Assembly: GCA_022823105.1 (NCBI GenBank)
Contig: JAJDXU010000257.1
Location: 1 to 25,391, forward strand
DNA: 25,391 nt
Direction of reading: 5' to 3'
Origin: Dehalococcoidia bacterium
GTDB lineage: Bacteria > Chloroflexota > Dehalococcoidia > Lucifugimonadales > UBA3495
Shown piece by piece: positions 1 through 8,044 of this stretch; positions within the stretch are counted from its first letter, which is position 1, and the number at the start of each line of letters is the position of its first letter. The position numbers and the translations under genes are program-made. The notes under the pieces were generated by a model, which saw only the letters and a program-made list of their open reading frames with translations, was not told the DNA's origin and made no database searches.

Positions 1-584
1 GCTGGATGGAGGAAGAATTCCAGGCAATGGGGCTGGACACCTATGCTCAACGGGGCGAGGTGACCGACGAATACATCCAGATCTTCAAGGAGCTATGGAC
101 ATCGGACAACCCCGAGTTCCACGGCAAGCACTACGATATCAGCGGCGCCGGATTTTTGCCCAAACCGGTGCAGCGGCCTCACCCACCCATCTGGATAGGC
201 GGCCATACCAACCCGGCAATCCGTCGGGCCGCAACGCTTGGAGACGGTTGGATGCCGATCGGCCTGCGCCCTCCGGCGGGTCTGGAACCCGAAGAGATGG
301 CGGAAAAAATCGCCCGCCTGCGCCGGATCAGCGCGAGGGCCGGACGAGCCGAGGACGCCGTGGACCTGGTGTTCAGCACCGACTGCGTCTTTCAGAATGA
401 AACGGGCGGTGATCGCCGCATGGTTTCGGGCCTACCCGAGCAGATCGCAGCCGACCTGCGCCAGTACCAGGACCTGGGCGTGCAACACTTCATACTCAGC
501 TTTCCGGCGGACAGCGCGGCGCAACAGCAGGAGGCGATGGAACGGTTTTCGCGTGAAGTGATGCCGCTGATTCCACAGGACTGA
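1..584 (+). CDS. LLM-class (luciferase-like) F420/flavin-dependent oxidoreductase, 5' truncated by window edge
   Basis: C-terminal part of a luciferase-like monooxygenase. The reading frame is open to the left edge (a Trp codon precedes the first visible Met), so the ATG at position 6 is internal and the real start lies outside the window. About 193 residues are present of a family usually near 290. Visible family features are the GWMEEEFQAMG segment, the EYIQIFKELW helix, the F-x-PKPVQRPHPPIWIGG strand and the RRAATLGDGWMPIG segment, typical of the probable F420-dependent subgroup (TIGR03619-like). Such enzymes are soluble TIM-barrel proteins that oxidise or reduce organic substrates with F420 or FMN; the substrate cannot be told from sequence. 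The next gene starts 33 bases downstream with its own strong ribosome site, so the two are probably co-transcribed. The family call is firm; the choice of cofactor is inferred. Confidence 0.88.
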   Translation, partial: WMEEEFQAMGLDTYAQRGEVTDEYIQIFKELWTSDNPEFHGKHYDISGAGFLPKPVQRPHPPIWIGGHTNPAIRRAATLGDGWMPIGLRPPAGLEPEEMAEKIARLRRISARAGRAEDAVDLVFSTDCVFQNETGGDRRMVSGLPEQIAADLRQYQDLGVQHFILSFPADSAAQQQEAMERFSREVMPLIPQD

Positions 585-617
585 CCGCAACCCACCTCTG
601 GAAGGAGGCAAACAATC

Positions 618-1508
618 ATGACCCTACGATCCAACCTGAAGAGCCGGCTGGTGGCTGGAGAAACTATCGTGGCGCCGGGCGCCTACGATCCGATGTCAGC
701 GCGCGTGGTGCAGGCCCTGGGGTTTGACACGGTGTACGTGGGCGGTTACATGAGCGGCGCTCACCTGGCCGTCACCGAGCCGTTGATGACCTTGACCGAG
801 CAGGTGGAGGTGGCGGAGCGCGTCGTGAAGTCGGTGCCGCTGCCCGTGATCTGCGACGCCGGAGCGGGGTACGGCGACCCGGTGCACACGATGCACACGG
901 TACGGACGTTTGAACGATCCGGGGTGTGTGGCATTCATATAGAAGACCAGGTGTATCCCAAGCGTGCCTCGTACCACGCAGGGCTGGAGCACGTCATACC
1001 GATCGACGAGTTCCTTGAAAAGATGCGATACGCTTTGGAAGCGCGGTCCGACCCCAACTTCCTGATCATCGGGCGAACGGACTCGTTCACCGCGGTGGAA
1101 GGGGACATGGAGGACGCGATCCGACGGGGCAACGCGCTACGGGACCTGGGCGTGGACGTAGTGATGCCCCGGGGCGTTCGGCAACGGGAAGACCTCGCAA
1201 CGTTCCGAGCGGGGGTTCCCGACGTCCCTCTGCTGGTGATCGCCGGCACAGACGACATTACGGTGCAGGAATACGAGGAGTTGGGTTACAAGGTGATCAT
1301 CTACGCCACCACGCCAGCCATCGCCGCCGTGGAAGGCATCCAACGAGCGTACACCAGCCTGCGGGACACGGGACACATCGGGATCGGAGCGGCAGACGTG
1401 GCGGCGCGTCGGGCAGAGGTAGAGGCGCTGATCAGTTTGCCGGAATACCAGGCGGTTGAGGCAGCGACGACGGAGCGCGAGTTCCAGGATCGTGCGGGTC
1501 ATCACTGA
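618..1508 (+). CDS. Isocitrate lyase/PEP mutase superfamily protein (2-methylisocitrate lyase-like) with altered active-site loop
   Basis: A 296-residue cytosolic TIM-barrel enzyme of the PEP-mutase/isocitrate-lyase superfamily. It starts at the ATG at 618, behind AGGAGG at 603-608. Family landmarks are VAPGAYDPMSARVVQALGF near the N terminus, the ICDAGAGYGDP metal-site strand (D80), GIHIEDQ (E109, D110) and FLIIGRTDS. The mobile catalytic loop, KRCGH in 2-methylisocitrate lyase and KKCGH in isocitrate lyase, here reads K115-R-A-S-Y-H120, so the catalytic Cys is missing. The second metal-site Asp (D-A-D in PrpB) is Gly82. Isocitrate or methylisocitrate cleavage is therefore unlikely. Other C-C or P-C bond activities known in the superfamily (oxaloacetate decarboxylase or hydrolase, dimethylmalate lyase) remain possible. 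It follows the oxidoreductase by 33 bases and ends before a terminator, so it is probably the last gene of a catabolic operon. Confidence 0.88.
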   Translation: MTLRSNLKSRLVAGETIVAPGAYDPMSARVVQALGFDTVYVGGYMSGAHLAVTEPLMTLTEQVEVAERVVKSVPLPVICDAGAGYGDPVHTMHTVRTFERSGVCGIHIEDQVYPKRASYHAGLEHVIPIDEFLEKMRYALEARSDPNFLIIGRTDSFTAVEGDMEDAIRRGNALRDLGVDVVMPRGVRQREDLATFRAGVPDVPLLVIAGTDDITVQEYEELGYKVIIYATTPAIAAVEGIQRAYTSLRDTGHIGIGAADVAARRAEVEALISLPEYQAVEAATTEREFQDRAGHH

Positions 1509-1547
1509 CGGGTCAACCGGCGCTTTCAAATTCCAAAAAGCTTTCAC

Positions 1548-1577
1548 GCGGGGCGCTTTGAGCGCCCCGCCCTTTTG
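1548..1577 (+). terminator. Rho-independent terminator after the PEP-mutase-like gene
   Basis: A perfect 10-bp GC-rich stem (GCGGGGCGCT at 1548-1557 paired with AGCGCCCCGC at 1561-1570) with a TTG loop, followed by CCTTTT. It lies 40 bases after the stop codon, so it probably ends the first operon. Confidence 0.82.
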
Positions 1578-1763
1578 ATATTTGGGGACCGTGCAGGAGG
1601 CAACACTCCCATGATACGCGTTGGGATTACGATTCACGGCTGTTTATAGCCGGAATCAGTTTGTATTTGCAATTTTTGCATCGATAAACGTATATTGGTG
1701 GTGCGAATATACCAAGACGCATGACATTCACGATAAGGGTGCTACTCTTTTCGGCGCCTGTGC
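1578..1763. other. Intergenic stretch with a micro-ORF and no recognised gene
   Basis: Between the terminator and the promoter of the first ABC cassette there is no gene-length ORF. The only coding-like signal is at 1595-1649: AGGAGG (1595-1600), ten bases, then an ATG at 1611 that opens a 12-codon frame (MIRVGITIHGCL) ending in TAG at 1647. It could be a leader peptide, the remnant of a decayed gene, or chance. The stretch from 1650 to 1740 is more AT-rich than its surroundings and shows no repeat or RNA fold that I recognise. Confidence 0.3.
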
Positions 1764-1792
1764 TTGACATGTTTGGACGACTCACCTAGGAT
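1764..1792 (+). promoter_or_regulatory. Sigma-70-type promoter of ABC cassette 1
   Basis: TTGACA at 1764-1769, a 17-base spacer, then TAGGAT at 1787-1792. The predicted start of transcription is near 1799, leaving an approximately 80-base leader before the ATG at 1880. The leader contains a 7-bp inverted repeat (ACAAACC at 1818-1824, GGTTTGT at 1838-1844). The perfect -35 box and ideal spacing make this a strong call. Confidence 0.78.
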
Positions 1793-1879
1793 GATGCGGC
1801 CCAACGGGAAGGCGTTCACAAACCCCACTATTAATGAGGTTTGTTCCCAAACATTCTCTATTCAGGAGGTCGCTTCCCA

Positions 1880-3778
1880 ATGTCATCGAGTCTGAAACCC
1901 GCCTTGATATTAAGCATGGTTGTGGTGGCGCTGATGTTGGTCGGAATCGCGTGCGGTGGAGCGGAAGCGCCGGCGCCCACGACACCGGCAAGCACCGGAG
2001 ACAGCTCCGCTGCTCCCGCGACGGCCGCGCCGGCGCAACCCGCGGCACAACCAACAGCGGTTCCGCCAACGGCGACGCCGCCGCCGGAAGCCACGGTGCG
2101 CCCCACTTCCACACCGGCGCCTACCATAGCGGCGCGTACAGCCCCCACCCCGGTGCCAAGTAGCGGCCCGAAGCACGGGGGAACCGTGCGCATGTCGGCA
2201 TACGCCGATACCAAGGACTGGGATCCGCTGGGGTCGTCGTCTTTGTCCAGCGTTATTTCCTACTCACAGTTGTACAACCAGCTTGTCCAGTTTGACAACG
2301 TGGACACCTCCCAAGTGGTGGGAGACTTGGCCGAGAGTTGGGAAATCAACCCGGAGGGGACGCAATACACCTTCCGACTGCATGACGGCATCAAGTGGAC
2401 GGATGGCGAAGCGCTGAATGCGGATGACGTGGTGTACAGCATGTTGCGCTACGGCAACCCGTGCAACGGTCGTGGGCGGTCCGGACTGTGGCGCCAATAT
2501 GCGATTCCCGTGGAAGTGGTGGAGATCGCGGACAAAGCGGACTGCACGCCGACCAACGCCGACCAGGTGGTACGCAAGATCGACGACCTGACGGTGGAGT
2601 TCAACCTCGCATTCGCTTCCGGCGCGTTCATCAAGTTCCTGGCCATCGACTACGCCAAGATCCTGCCCGAGCATCTGTTGTCGCAGGGGATTGACCTGAA
2701 TCTGGCGGAGAACATCCTGAGGCATGAAGCGACTTCAGGCCCGTTCATCCTGGAAGAGTACCAATCCGGAAACCATTACAAGGTGAACAGGAACCCCGAA
2801 TACTTCAAGGAAGGGCTGCCGTATTTCGACCGGATTGAGCACTTCATCATCACGACGCCGGCGACGTTCATCGCGCAGGTGGAAGCCGGACAGATTGATA
2901 TGTCCAACGCGGCGGCCAACAACCTGACCGCCACGGAGAACTACGATCTGGAGACATCTACCAACAGCGAATATGTGGCTCACGACGTGTTTGGCGGCGC
3001 CACCCGCGGGTTGATGCTGAACATCAAGCATGAGCCGTTCACCAACCACAAGGTGCGACAGGCCATCAACCTGGCGGTTGACAGGCAGAAGCACAACGAG
3101 CGCGCCCTGCACGGTGCGGGACGCGGCCACTGCCCGCTGGTGGGTCTGGCGAACTCCCTGGAGGAGTGCGAATCCTGGCCCGGAATGCGTCCCAAGGACA
3201 CTCCCGGCGGCCAGGAGGATATCGCGCGAGCGAAGCAACTGATGGTTGAGGCCGGGTACCCCGATGGCTTTGAGGTCCAGTACACGGTTCGGCAGGTAGG
3301 AACATACGCCGCCGAGTGCTCCGTGATCAAACAGGACCTGGAGGAATACCTGGGCATCACAGGCCCGATCGAGACCCTACCCAGCGCGGCGGGGTACGCC
3401 AAATACGGCACGTCTCGTCCGCCGGACGCAAAGGGCGACTGGTACATCGCTTGCCAGGCTGACGGCATGACCGTTTTCGACGTCGACGCCATATACGCCG
3501 GGATCTTCCTCAAGGGCGCAACCCGGAACTACACGGACTGGGAAACGCCGGAAGTCAACGCGTGGTTTGAAGAGCAGAAGGTTGAACTTGACCCGGAGAA
3601 GCGACGTGAGATCAACAAGGAGGCGGAACGCTGGTTGCACGACTTCTCGGACAACCACTGGGTCAGCCTGACCCTGGGCCGCAACTTCTGGGTCATGCAC
3701 CGGGACATCAAGGGGTTCAACGCTCCCGAGACCGTGCAATACGGCTTCAAGCAAGAACACCTTTGGTTTGACCGCTAG
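1880..3778 (+). CDS. ABC transporter substrate-binding lipoprotein, SBP family 5 (oligopeptide/Opp-Dpp class), copy 1
   Basis: Extracellular solute-binding lipoprotein of 632 residues. The ATG at 1880 is chosen over an in-frame one at 1841 because AGGAGG (1864-1869) sits ten bases upstream and the protein then begins directly with a signal peptide. The lipobox ends at Cys25 (VGIAC), followed by a low-complexity Pro/Thr/Ala linker to about residue 95. The SBP_bac_5 domain follows, with LAESWEINPEGTQYTFRLHD, KWTDGEALNADDVVYSM, VNRNPEYFKEGLPYFDRIEH and HKVRQAINLAVDRQ. Family members bind peptides, nickel chelates, opines or sugars, so the ligand cannot be predicted. It heads a three-gene cassette with two permeases; no ATPase gene is nearby. 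The protein encoded at 6068 is a close paralog. A hairpin follows the stop codon and may favour the binding protein over the permeases. Confidence 0.92.
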   Translation: MSSSLKPALILSMVVVALMLVGIACGGAEAPAPTTPASTGDSSAAPATAAPAQPAAQPTAVPPTATPPPEATVRPTSTPAPTIAARTAPTPVPSSGPKHGGTVRMSAYADTKDWDPLGSSSLSSVISYSQLYNQLVQFDNVDTSQVVGDLAESWEINPEGTQYTFRLHDGIKWTDGEALNADDVVYSMLRYGNPCNGRGRSGLWRQYAIPVEVVEIADKADCTPTNADQVVRKIDDLTVEFNLAFASGAFIKFLAIDYAKILPEHLLSQGIDLNLAENILRHEATSGPFILEEYQSGNHYKVNRNPEYFKEGLPYFDRIEHFIITTPATFIAQVEAGQIDMSNAAANNLTATENYDLETSTNSEYVAHDVFGGATRGLMLNIKHEPFTNHKVRQAINLAVDRQKHNERALHGAGRGHCPLVGLANSLEECESWPGMRPKDTPGGQEDIARAKQLMVEAGYPDGFEVQYTVRQVGTYAAECSVIKQDLEEYLGITGPIETLPSAAGYAKYGTSRPPDAKGDWYIACQADGMTVFDVDAIYAGIFLKGATRNYTDWETPEVNAWFEEQKVELDPEKRREINKEAERWLHDFSDNHWVSLTLGRNFWVMHRDIKGFNAPETVQYGFKQEHLWFDR

Positions 3779-3810
3779 GCTGACCGAGGCTATTCGAAAC
3801 ACATGAGTCA

Positions 3811-3855
3811 TCCCCTTGCCGAACGATGCTGACCAGGCGGAGTACGGCAAGGGGA
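3811..3855 (+). promoter_or_regulatory. Intercistronic hairpin between binding-protein and permease genes
   Basis: A perfect 11-bp inverted repeat (TCCCCTTGCCG at 3811-3821, CGGCAAGGGGA at 3845-3855) around a 23-base loop, in the 99-base gap between the binding-protein stop and the permease start. There is no T-run, so it is more likely a partial attenuator or an mRNA-stabilising 3' end for the lipoprotein message than a full terminator. That role is inferred. Confidence 0.6.
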
Positions 3856-3877
3856 CGCGATTAAGTGCGGTGGCAAA

Positions 3878-4831
3878 ATGAGACAGTACGCCATCAAGCG
3901 CATAGGGTTGTTCATCCCGACGGTATTACTGGTAACCGTAATCGTCTTTGTGGTGATGCGGTTGATTCCCGGGGACCCGGCCCTGGCGATCCTGAGCGCG
4001 GACGATGCGGCCTACACAGAGGACGAACTGCGTCTGCTCCGAGCGGAGCTGGGGACGGACCGGCCGATCGTGGTGCAGTACGTGGACTGGGTGACTGGGC
4101 TGGTGCAGGGAGACTTCGGCACCTCCTTCTGGTGGGGCGGGCCGGTGATGGAGCGGTTGGGTGAGAGGATTCCGGTAACCATTGAGCTGGCGATCCTTGG
4201 TATCGGACTGGCGGTGGTATGCGCCGTACCCCTGGGGGTGTTATCGGCGATCAAGCCAGACAGCCCGATAGATTACCTATCCAGAATCTTCACCCTGGTG
4301 GGTATTTCCATACCGACATTCTTCAGCGGGATCTTGCTGACCCTGATCCTGATACGGTCATTCGGCTGGCTGCCGCCGCTGGGATACGCGGACCTCTGGG
4401 AAGATCCCTGGGCGAACGTCAAGCAGTTGATGTTGCCGGCGCTGGCGTTGGGGTTCTACGACATGGCGTTCATCGCCCGGGTGACGCGCTCGTCGATGAT
4501 GGAGATCCTGCGCGAGGACTACATGCGGACAGCGCGGGCCAAGGGCCTGGCCGAACGCCTGGTGCTTTCGCGGCATGGGCTGAAAAACGCCGTCCTGCCG
4601 ATCCTGACGATATCGGGCTGGCAGTTCGGGCGATTGTTCGGTGGGACCGTGGTCATCGAGAAGATCTTCCTGATCCCCGGCGTGGGGCAGTTGCTGATCG
4701 ACGCGGTGTACCAGCGGGACTTCCCCACCATCCAAGCGGTGATCGTGATCGTGGCCCTGTCCATTGTCGTAATCAACCTGCTGGTGGACCTGCTGTATGG
4801 ATGGCTGGATCCACGCATCAGATACGCGTGA
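3878..4831 (+). CDS. ABC transporter permease, DppB/OppB type, copy 1
   Basis: Inner-membrane permease of 317 residues, the usual size for DppB/OppB proteins. The first membrane helix (residues about 9-29, FIPTVLLVTVIVFVVMRLIPG) and the following GDPALAIL segment are diagnostic of this family. Several further hydrophobic helices follow. The ATPase-contact EAA loop, EDYMRTARAKGL, lies near residue 213, and the C terminus DLLYGWLDPRIRYA is typical. The only start giving the standard N terminus is the ATG at 3878; its ribosome site is weak (GGTGG a few bases upstream). It should form a heterodimeric channel with the DppC-type protein encoded at 4884 and receive ligand from the lipoprotein at 1880. 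The ATPases must be encoded elsewhere. The paralog at 8101 keeps the same layout. Confidence 0.93.
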   Translation: MRQYAIKRIGLFIPTVLLVTVIVFVVMRLIPGDPALAILSADDAAYTEDELRLLRAELGTDRPIVVQYVDWVTGLVQGDFGTSFWWGGPVMERLGERIPVTIELAILGIGLAVVCAVPLGVLSAIKPDSPIDYLSRIFTLVGISIPTFFSGILLTLILIRSFGWLPPLGYADLWEDPWANVKQLMLPALALGFYDMAFIARVTRSSMMEILREDYMRTARAKGLAERLVLSRHGLKNAVLPILTISGWQFGRLFGGTVVIEKIFLIPGVGQLLIDAVYQRDFPTIQAVIVIVALSIVVINLLVDLLYGWLDPRIRYA

Positions 4832-4883
4832 CGCGGATCGTGCGACCCCAAAAGAAACGTGCATATCACCGGGAGGGTGAGGC

Positions 4884-5795
4884 ATGACTACCAACACCGG
4901 ACAAGCCGCGCCGAGGGTTACCGAAGAATCGCAGCTTGATATTCGCCCGAAACAAGGGGTGATGAAGCGGATCGGCGCCTTTTGCCGCACGAAGCCGCTG
5001 GGCGCGGTAAGCGCGGCCATCATTATCATCACGATTTTGACCGCGATTTTCGCCCCGCTCATCGCTCCATACGATCCGCTCGACCTTAACCACGAGCCGT
5101 TCGCCGCGCCCGCAGGCGACAAGTGGCTGGGAGCGGACGAATTGGGCAGGGATGTTTTCAGCCGCGTGATATTCGGGGCGCGGGTATCGATGTATGTGGG
5201 CCTGGCGAGCGTGCTCATCGGGATTTCGCTGGGGACGATCATTGGGATCATCAGCGCGTATGTGGGCGGGGTGATAGACCTGACCATCCAGAGGATCGTG
5301 GACGCGCTGATGGCGTTTCCCGCAATCATTATGGCGCTGGGCTTGACCGCGGTATTGGGGTCGTCCGTGAACAACATCGTTGCGGCGCTGGTGGTAATCC
5401 TGCTGCCCGGCGCGATACGGGTGATCCGGGCGCAGGTGTTGAGCATCAAAGAGCTGGACTACACGCTGGCTGCACAGGCGATTGGGGCGCGACCCTGGCG
5501 GATCATGCTACGCCACATTCTGCCCAACGTGGTGGCGAGCTACATCGTGCTGAGCACGATCACATTGGGGCTGGCAATCATAATTGAGGCATCGCTGACG
5601 TTCCTGGGAGTAGGCATATCGGCGGACATCCCCACCTGGGGCGGAATGCTGACCGAAGGGGCGCAGAAATACATCCGGACGGCATGGTGGCTGGCGGTGT
5701 TCCCCGGAATGGCGATTTCGATCGTGGTGTTCGCGATCAACTTCCTTGGCGACGCGTTGCGCGACACCTTGGATCCCCGGTTGCGCGGCCGTTAA
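4884..5795 (+). CDS. ABC transporter permease, DppC/OppC type, copy 1
   Basis: Inner-membrane permease of 303 residues, beginning at the ATG at 4884 behind the purine-rich GGGAGGGTGAGG. The N terminus is cytosolic and carries an OppC_N-like region, followed by the first helix (AVSAAIIIITILTAIFAPLI) and the PYDPLDLNHEPFA periplasmic segment. The diagnostic LGADELGRDVFSRVIFGARVS motif follows. The EAA loop, ELDYTLAAQAIGARPWRIML, starts near residue 190, and the C terminus FLGDALRDTLDPRLRGR is canonical. It follows the DppB-type gene by 52 bases and is the last gene of cassette 1, ending 22 bases before a terminator stem. Its partner channel subunit is encoded at 3878. Confidence 0.93.
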   Translation: MTTNTGQAAPRVTEESQLDIRPKQGVMKRIGAFCRTKPLGAVSAAIIIITILTAIFAPLIAPYDPLDLNHEPFAAPAGDKWLGADELGRDVFSRVIFGARVSMYVGLASVLIGISLGTIIGIISAYVGGVIDLTIQRIVDALMAFPAIIMALGLTAVLGSSVNNIVAALVVILLPGAIRVIRAQVLSIKELDYTLAAQAIGARPWRIMLRHILPNVVASYIVLSTITLGLAIIIEASLTFLGVGISADIPTWGGMLTEGAQKYIRTAWWLAVFPGMAISIVVFAINFLGDALRDTLDPRLRGR

Positions 5796-5817
5796 AGTCG
5801 GAACTCATACGCATGAG

Positions 5818-5847
5818 AAGCCTCTTTCAACCGAAAGGGGCTTTTTT
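5818..5847 (+). terminator. Rho-independent terminator of ABC cassette 1
   Basis: An 11-bp stem with one G-U pair (AAGCCTCTTTC at 5818-5828 against GAAAGGGGCTT at 5833-5843) and an AACC loop. It runs directly into six T residues (5842-5847), a textbook intrinsic terminator. Confidence 0.9.
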
Positions 5848-5892
5848 GTCCGCGATATTCGTAACCGGATTTGCGATTCCGGCCACGGTCTA

Positions 5893-5921
5893 TTGACATG
5901 CTGCAATGGCTGGGCTAACAT
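5893..5921 (+). promoter_or_regulatory. Sigma-70-type promoter of ABC cassette 2
   Basis: TTGACA at 5893-5898, a 17-base spacer, then TAACAT at 5916-5921. Transcription should start near 5928, about 140 bases before the ATG at 6068. The layout matches the promoter of cassette 1. Confidence 0.78.
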
Positions 5922-5927
5922 CGTGCA

Positions 5928-5947
5928 CCACAATTCTCGGATTGTGG
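5928..5947 (+). promoter_or_regulatory. Stem-loop at the predicted 5' end of the cassette 2 transcript
   Basis: CCACAAT (5928-5934) and ATTGTGG (5941-5947) are perfect inverted repeats with a six-base loop, beginning at about the +1 position predicted from the promoter. As DNA it could be an operator; as RNA it would be a 5'-terminal stem. Which of these applies is not resolved by sequence. Confidence 0.45.
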
Positions 5948-6067
5948 CCGATTTCACAATTGGTCCGGTCCGGGATGTTTCCGTCTCGATTGCGGGCATA
6001 ACCGATAATCTCCTCCGTCCGCAAATGTACACATCCGTCGTAATGACGTTGGGAGGTTCACACCGAT

Positions 6068-8020
6068 ATGAATCCATTTAGCCTAGGCCGACTGTCCATG
6101 CGGACGTTGCTGATCGCAGGAGGCGTCGTAGCGTTGATGGTCGGCATCGCCTGCGGAGGCGCCGAAGCCCCGGCGCCGGCCGCGCAGCAACAGCAGGCTC
6201 CTGCTGCCCAACAGGAGCAGCAGGCCGCGGCGGCAGCCACAGACGTTCCTGCGGCAATGTCGCCCACCAACACGCCGATACCGCAGGCGGCAGCCGCCAC
6301 CGTGCGACCCACCAACACCCCGGCGCCCACCGCAGTTCCGCAAGTGGCCGCCACGCCGACGCCCAGCGCCGGGCCCAAGTACGGCGGAACCATGATTATG
6401 TCGGCCTATGCCGACACCAAGGACTGGGATCCTTTGGGCTCTGGCTCGCTGTCCAGCGTGATCTCCTACTCTCAGCTGTACAACCAGATCGTGCAGTTTG
6501 ACCCGGTGGACACTGCCGCCATCACCGGCGACCTGGCCGAGTCATGGGACGTCAGCGCTGATGGCCTGACTTACACCTTCCACTTGCGCGACAATATGCA
6601 GTGGACCGATGGCACCGAGATTACCTCGGCCGACATTATCACTACCATGCGCCGTTACGCCAACCCGTGCAACGGCACGGGACGCTCCGGCCTGTGGCGT
6701 AACTACGCCGTCAAGATGGAAGTGGTGGACAAGGACGGCGGCGACTGCACGCCGACCAACCAGGATGCCGTGCTGCGGGCCATTGACGACAAGACAGTTG
6801 AGTTCAACCTGCAATTCGCATCCGGCACGTTCATTAAGTTCCTGGCCATTGACTACGCCAAGGTGTTGCCGGGGCATCAGTTGGATTCCGACGCCAACTG
6901 TGAGATCCGCGACGCCGCCAACCCTTGCTTCCTGAACCTGGGTGAGAACATCATTGACCGGGGTACTACTTCGGGCCCGTTCATCCTGGAAGAGTACCAG
7001 GTTGGCGATTTCTACAAGGTCAACAAGAACCCTGACTATTTCAAGGACGGACTGCCTTACGTTGACCGCATCGAGCATTACATCTTCCCCGGAACGGCCA
7101 AGGACCGGTTGATTGCTCAGTTCGAAGCCCGCCAGATTGACATGACCAACGGTGGTTTCGACAACCTCTCGCCGACTCAAAAGCTTCAGGTGGCAGAGAG
7201 CACCAACGGCGAGTATGTGCCGCACCCTATCCCCGCCGGCACCAACTGGGGTTTGATGCTCAACATCAAGAAGCCTCAGTTCCAGGACCACAGAGTCCGT
7301 CAAGCCATCAACTTGACTGTTGATCGGCAGGAGATTGACGAGCGCGTGTTTGACAACACGTCCGGCAGTTACTGCCCGTTGATGGGCTTGGCCCACTCTA
7401 ACGAAGAGTGCAATTCCTGGCCCGGCATTCGGCCCAAGAACACCCCGGAGGGGCAGCAGGACCTGGCCGACGCCAAGGCGCTGATGGCAGAGGCCGGGGT
7501 GTCCGAGGGCTTTGAAGTCCAGTACACCGTGCGACAGGTCGGCAACTACCCCGACCAGTGCCAGGTTGTGAAGCAGCAGTTGCAGGATAACCTGGGTATC
7601 ACGGGCGACATCGAGACGCTGCCCAGCGCCGCTGGCTATGCCAAGTACGGCACCTCCCGAGCCGCCGACTCCGCCGGAGACTGGGAAATCAGCTGTCAGG
7701 GCGAAGGCATGGTGGTGTATGACCTGGACGCCATTTACGGCGGCGTCTACCGTGAGGGCGGCACCAGGAACTACACCAATTGGTCCAATCCTAAGTTGGA
7801 GAACTGGTTCGAGCAGCAAAAGGTCGAGCTGGATCCGAGCGCTCGCCGGGAGATCAACAAGGAAGCCGAACTCTGGCTGCAGAGTTTCGAGGACAATCAC
7901 TGGGTTACCATGCAGTTGGGCGGTCTGCTCTGGATGGTCCACCGGGACGTCAAGGGTTTCAACGCTCCTCAAACTGTTCAGTACCAGTTCAAATACGAAG
8001 ACGTTTGGCTGGATCGCTAA
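6068..8020 (+). CDS. ABC transporter substrate-binding lipoprotein, SBP family 5 (oligopeptide/Opp-Dpp class), copy 2
   Basis: Paralog of the lipoprotein at 1880, with 650 residues. The start is the ATG at 6068, behind GGGAGG at 6051-6056. The signal peptide ends in a lipobox at Cys29 (VGIAC, identical to copy 1), followed by an Ala/Gln- then Pro/Thr-rich linker to about residue 100. The binding domain shares long blocks with copy 1, for example MSAYADTKDWDPLGS, SLSSVISYSQLYNQ and DIETLPSAAGYAKYGTSR. It differs by an insertion (nt about 6885-6945) carrying two extra Cys residues (NCEIRDAANPCF), which could form an exposed disulfide. The signal peptides and scaffold are conserved while ligand-facing segments vary, which suggests duplication with altered substrate range; the ligand is unknown. 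A perfect palindrome follows the stop codon. Confidence 0.92.
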   Translation: MNPFSLGRLSMRTLLIAGGVVALMVGIACGGAEAPAPAAQQQQAPAAQQEQQAAAAATDVPAAMSPTNTPIPQAAAATVRPTNTPAPTAVPQVAATPTPSAGPKYGGTMIMSAYADTKDWDPLGSGSLSSVISYSQLYNQIVQFDPVDTAAITGDLAESWDVSADGLTYTFHLRDNMQWTDGTEITSADIITTMRRYANPCNGTGRSGLWRNYAVKMEVVDKDGGDCTPTNQDAVLRAIDDKTVEFNLQFASGTFIKFLAIDYAKVLPGHQLDSDANCEIRDAANPCFLNLGENIIDRGTTSGPFILEEYQVGDFYKVNKNPDYFKDGLPYVDRIEHYIFPGTAKDRLIAQFEARQIDMTNGGFDNLSPTQKLQVAESTNGEYVPHPIPAGTNWGLMLNIKKPQFQDHRVRQAINLTVDRQEIDERVFDNTSGSYCPLMGLAHSNEECNSWPGIRPKNTPEGQQDLADAKALMAEAGVSEGFEVQYTVRQVGNYPDQCQVVKQQLQDNLGITGDIETLPSAAGYAKYGTSRAADSAGDWEISCQGEGMVVYDLDAIYGGVYREGGTRNYTNWSNPKLENWFEQQKVELDPSARREINKEAELWLQSFEDNHWVTMQLGGLLWMVHRDVKGFNAPQTVQYQFKYEDVWLDR

Positions 8021-8044
8021 CCGACGACAGTTTGACCAGGTAAA

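Noticed and set aside
4358..5449. Long minus-strand open frame (363 codons) across both permease genes of cassette 1
   Set aside because: It is antisense to two canonical permeases, has no ribosome site and its translation shows low-complexity, unnatural composition.
6542..7972. Long minus-strand open frame (476 codons) opposite the copy 2 binding protein
   Set aside because: Shadow of the GC-rich coding strand; the plus-strand product is an unmistakable SBP family 5 protein.
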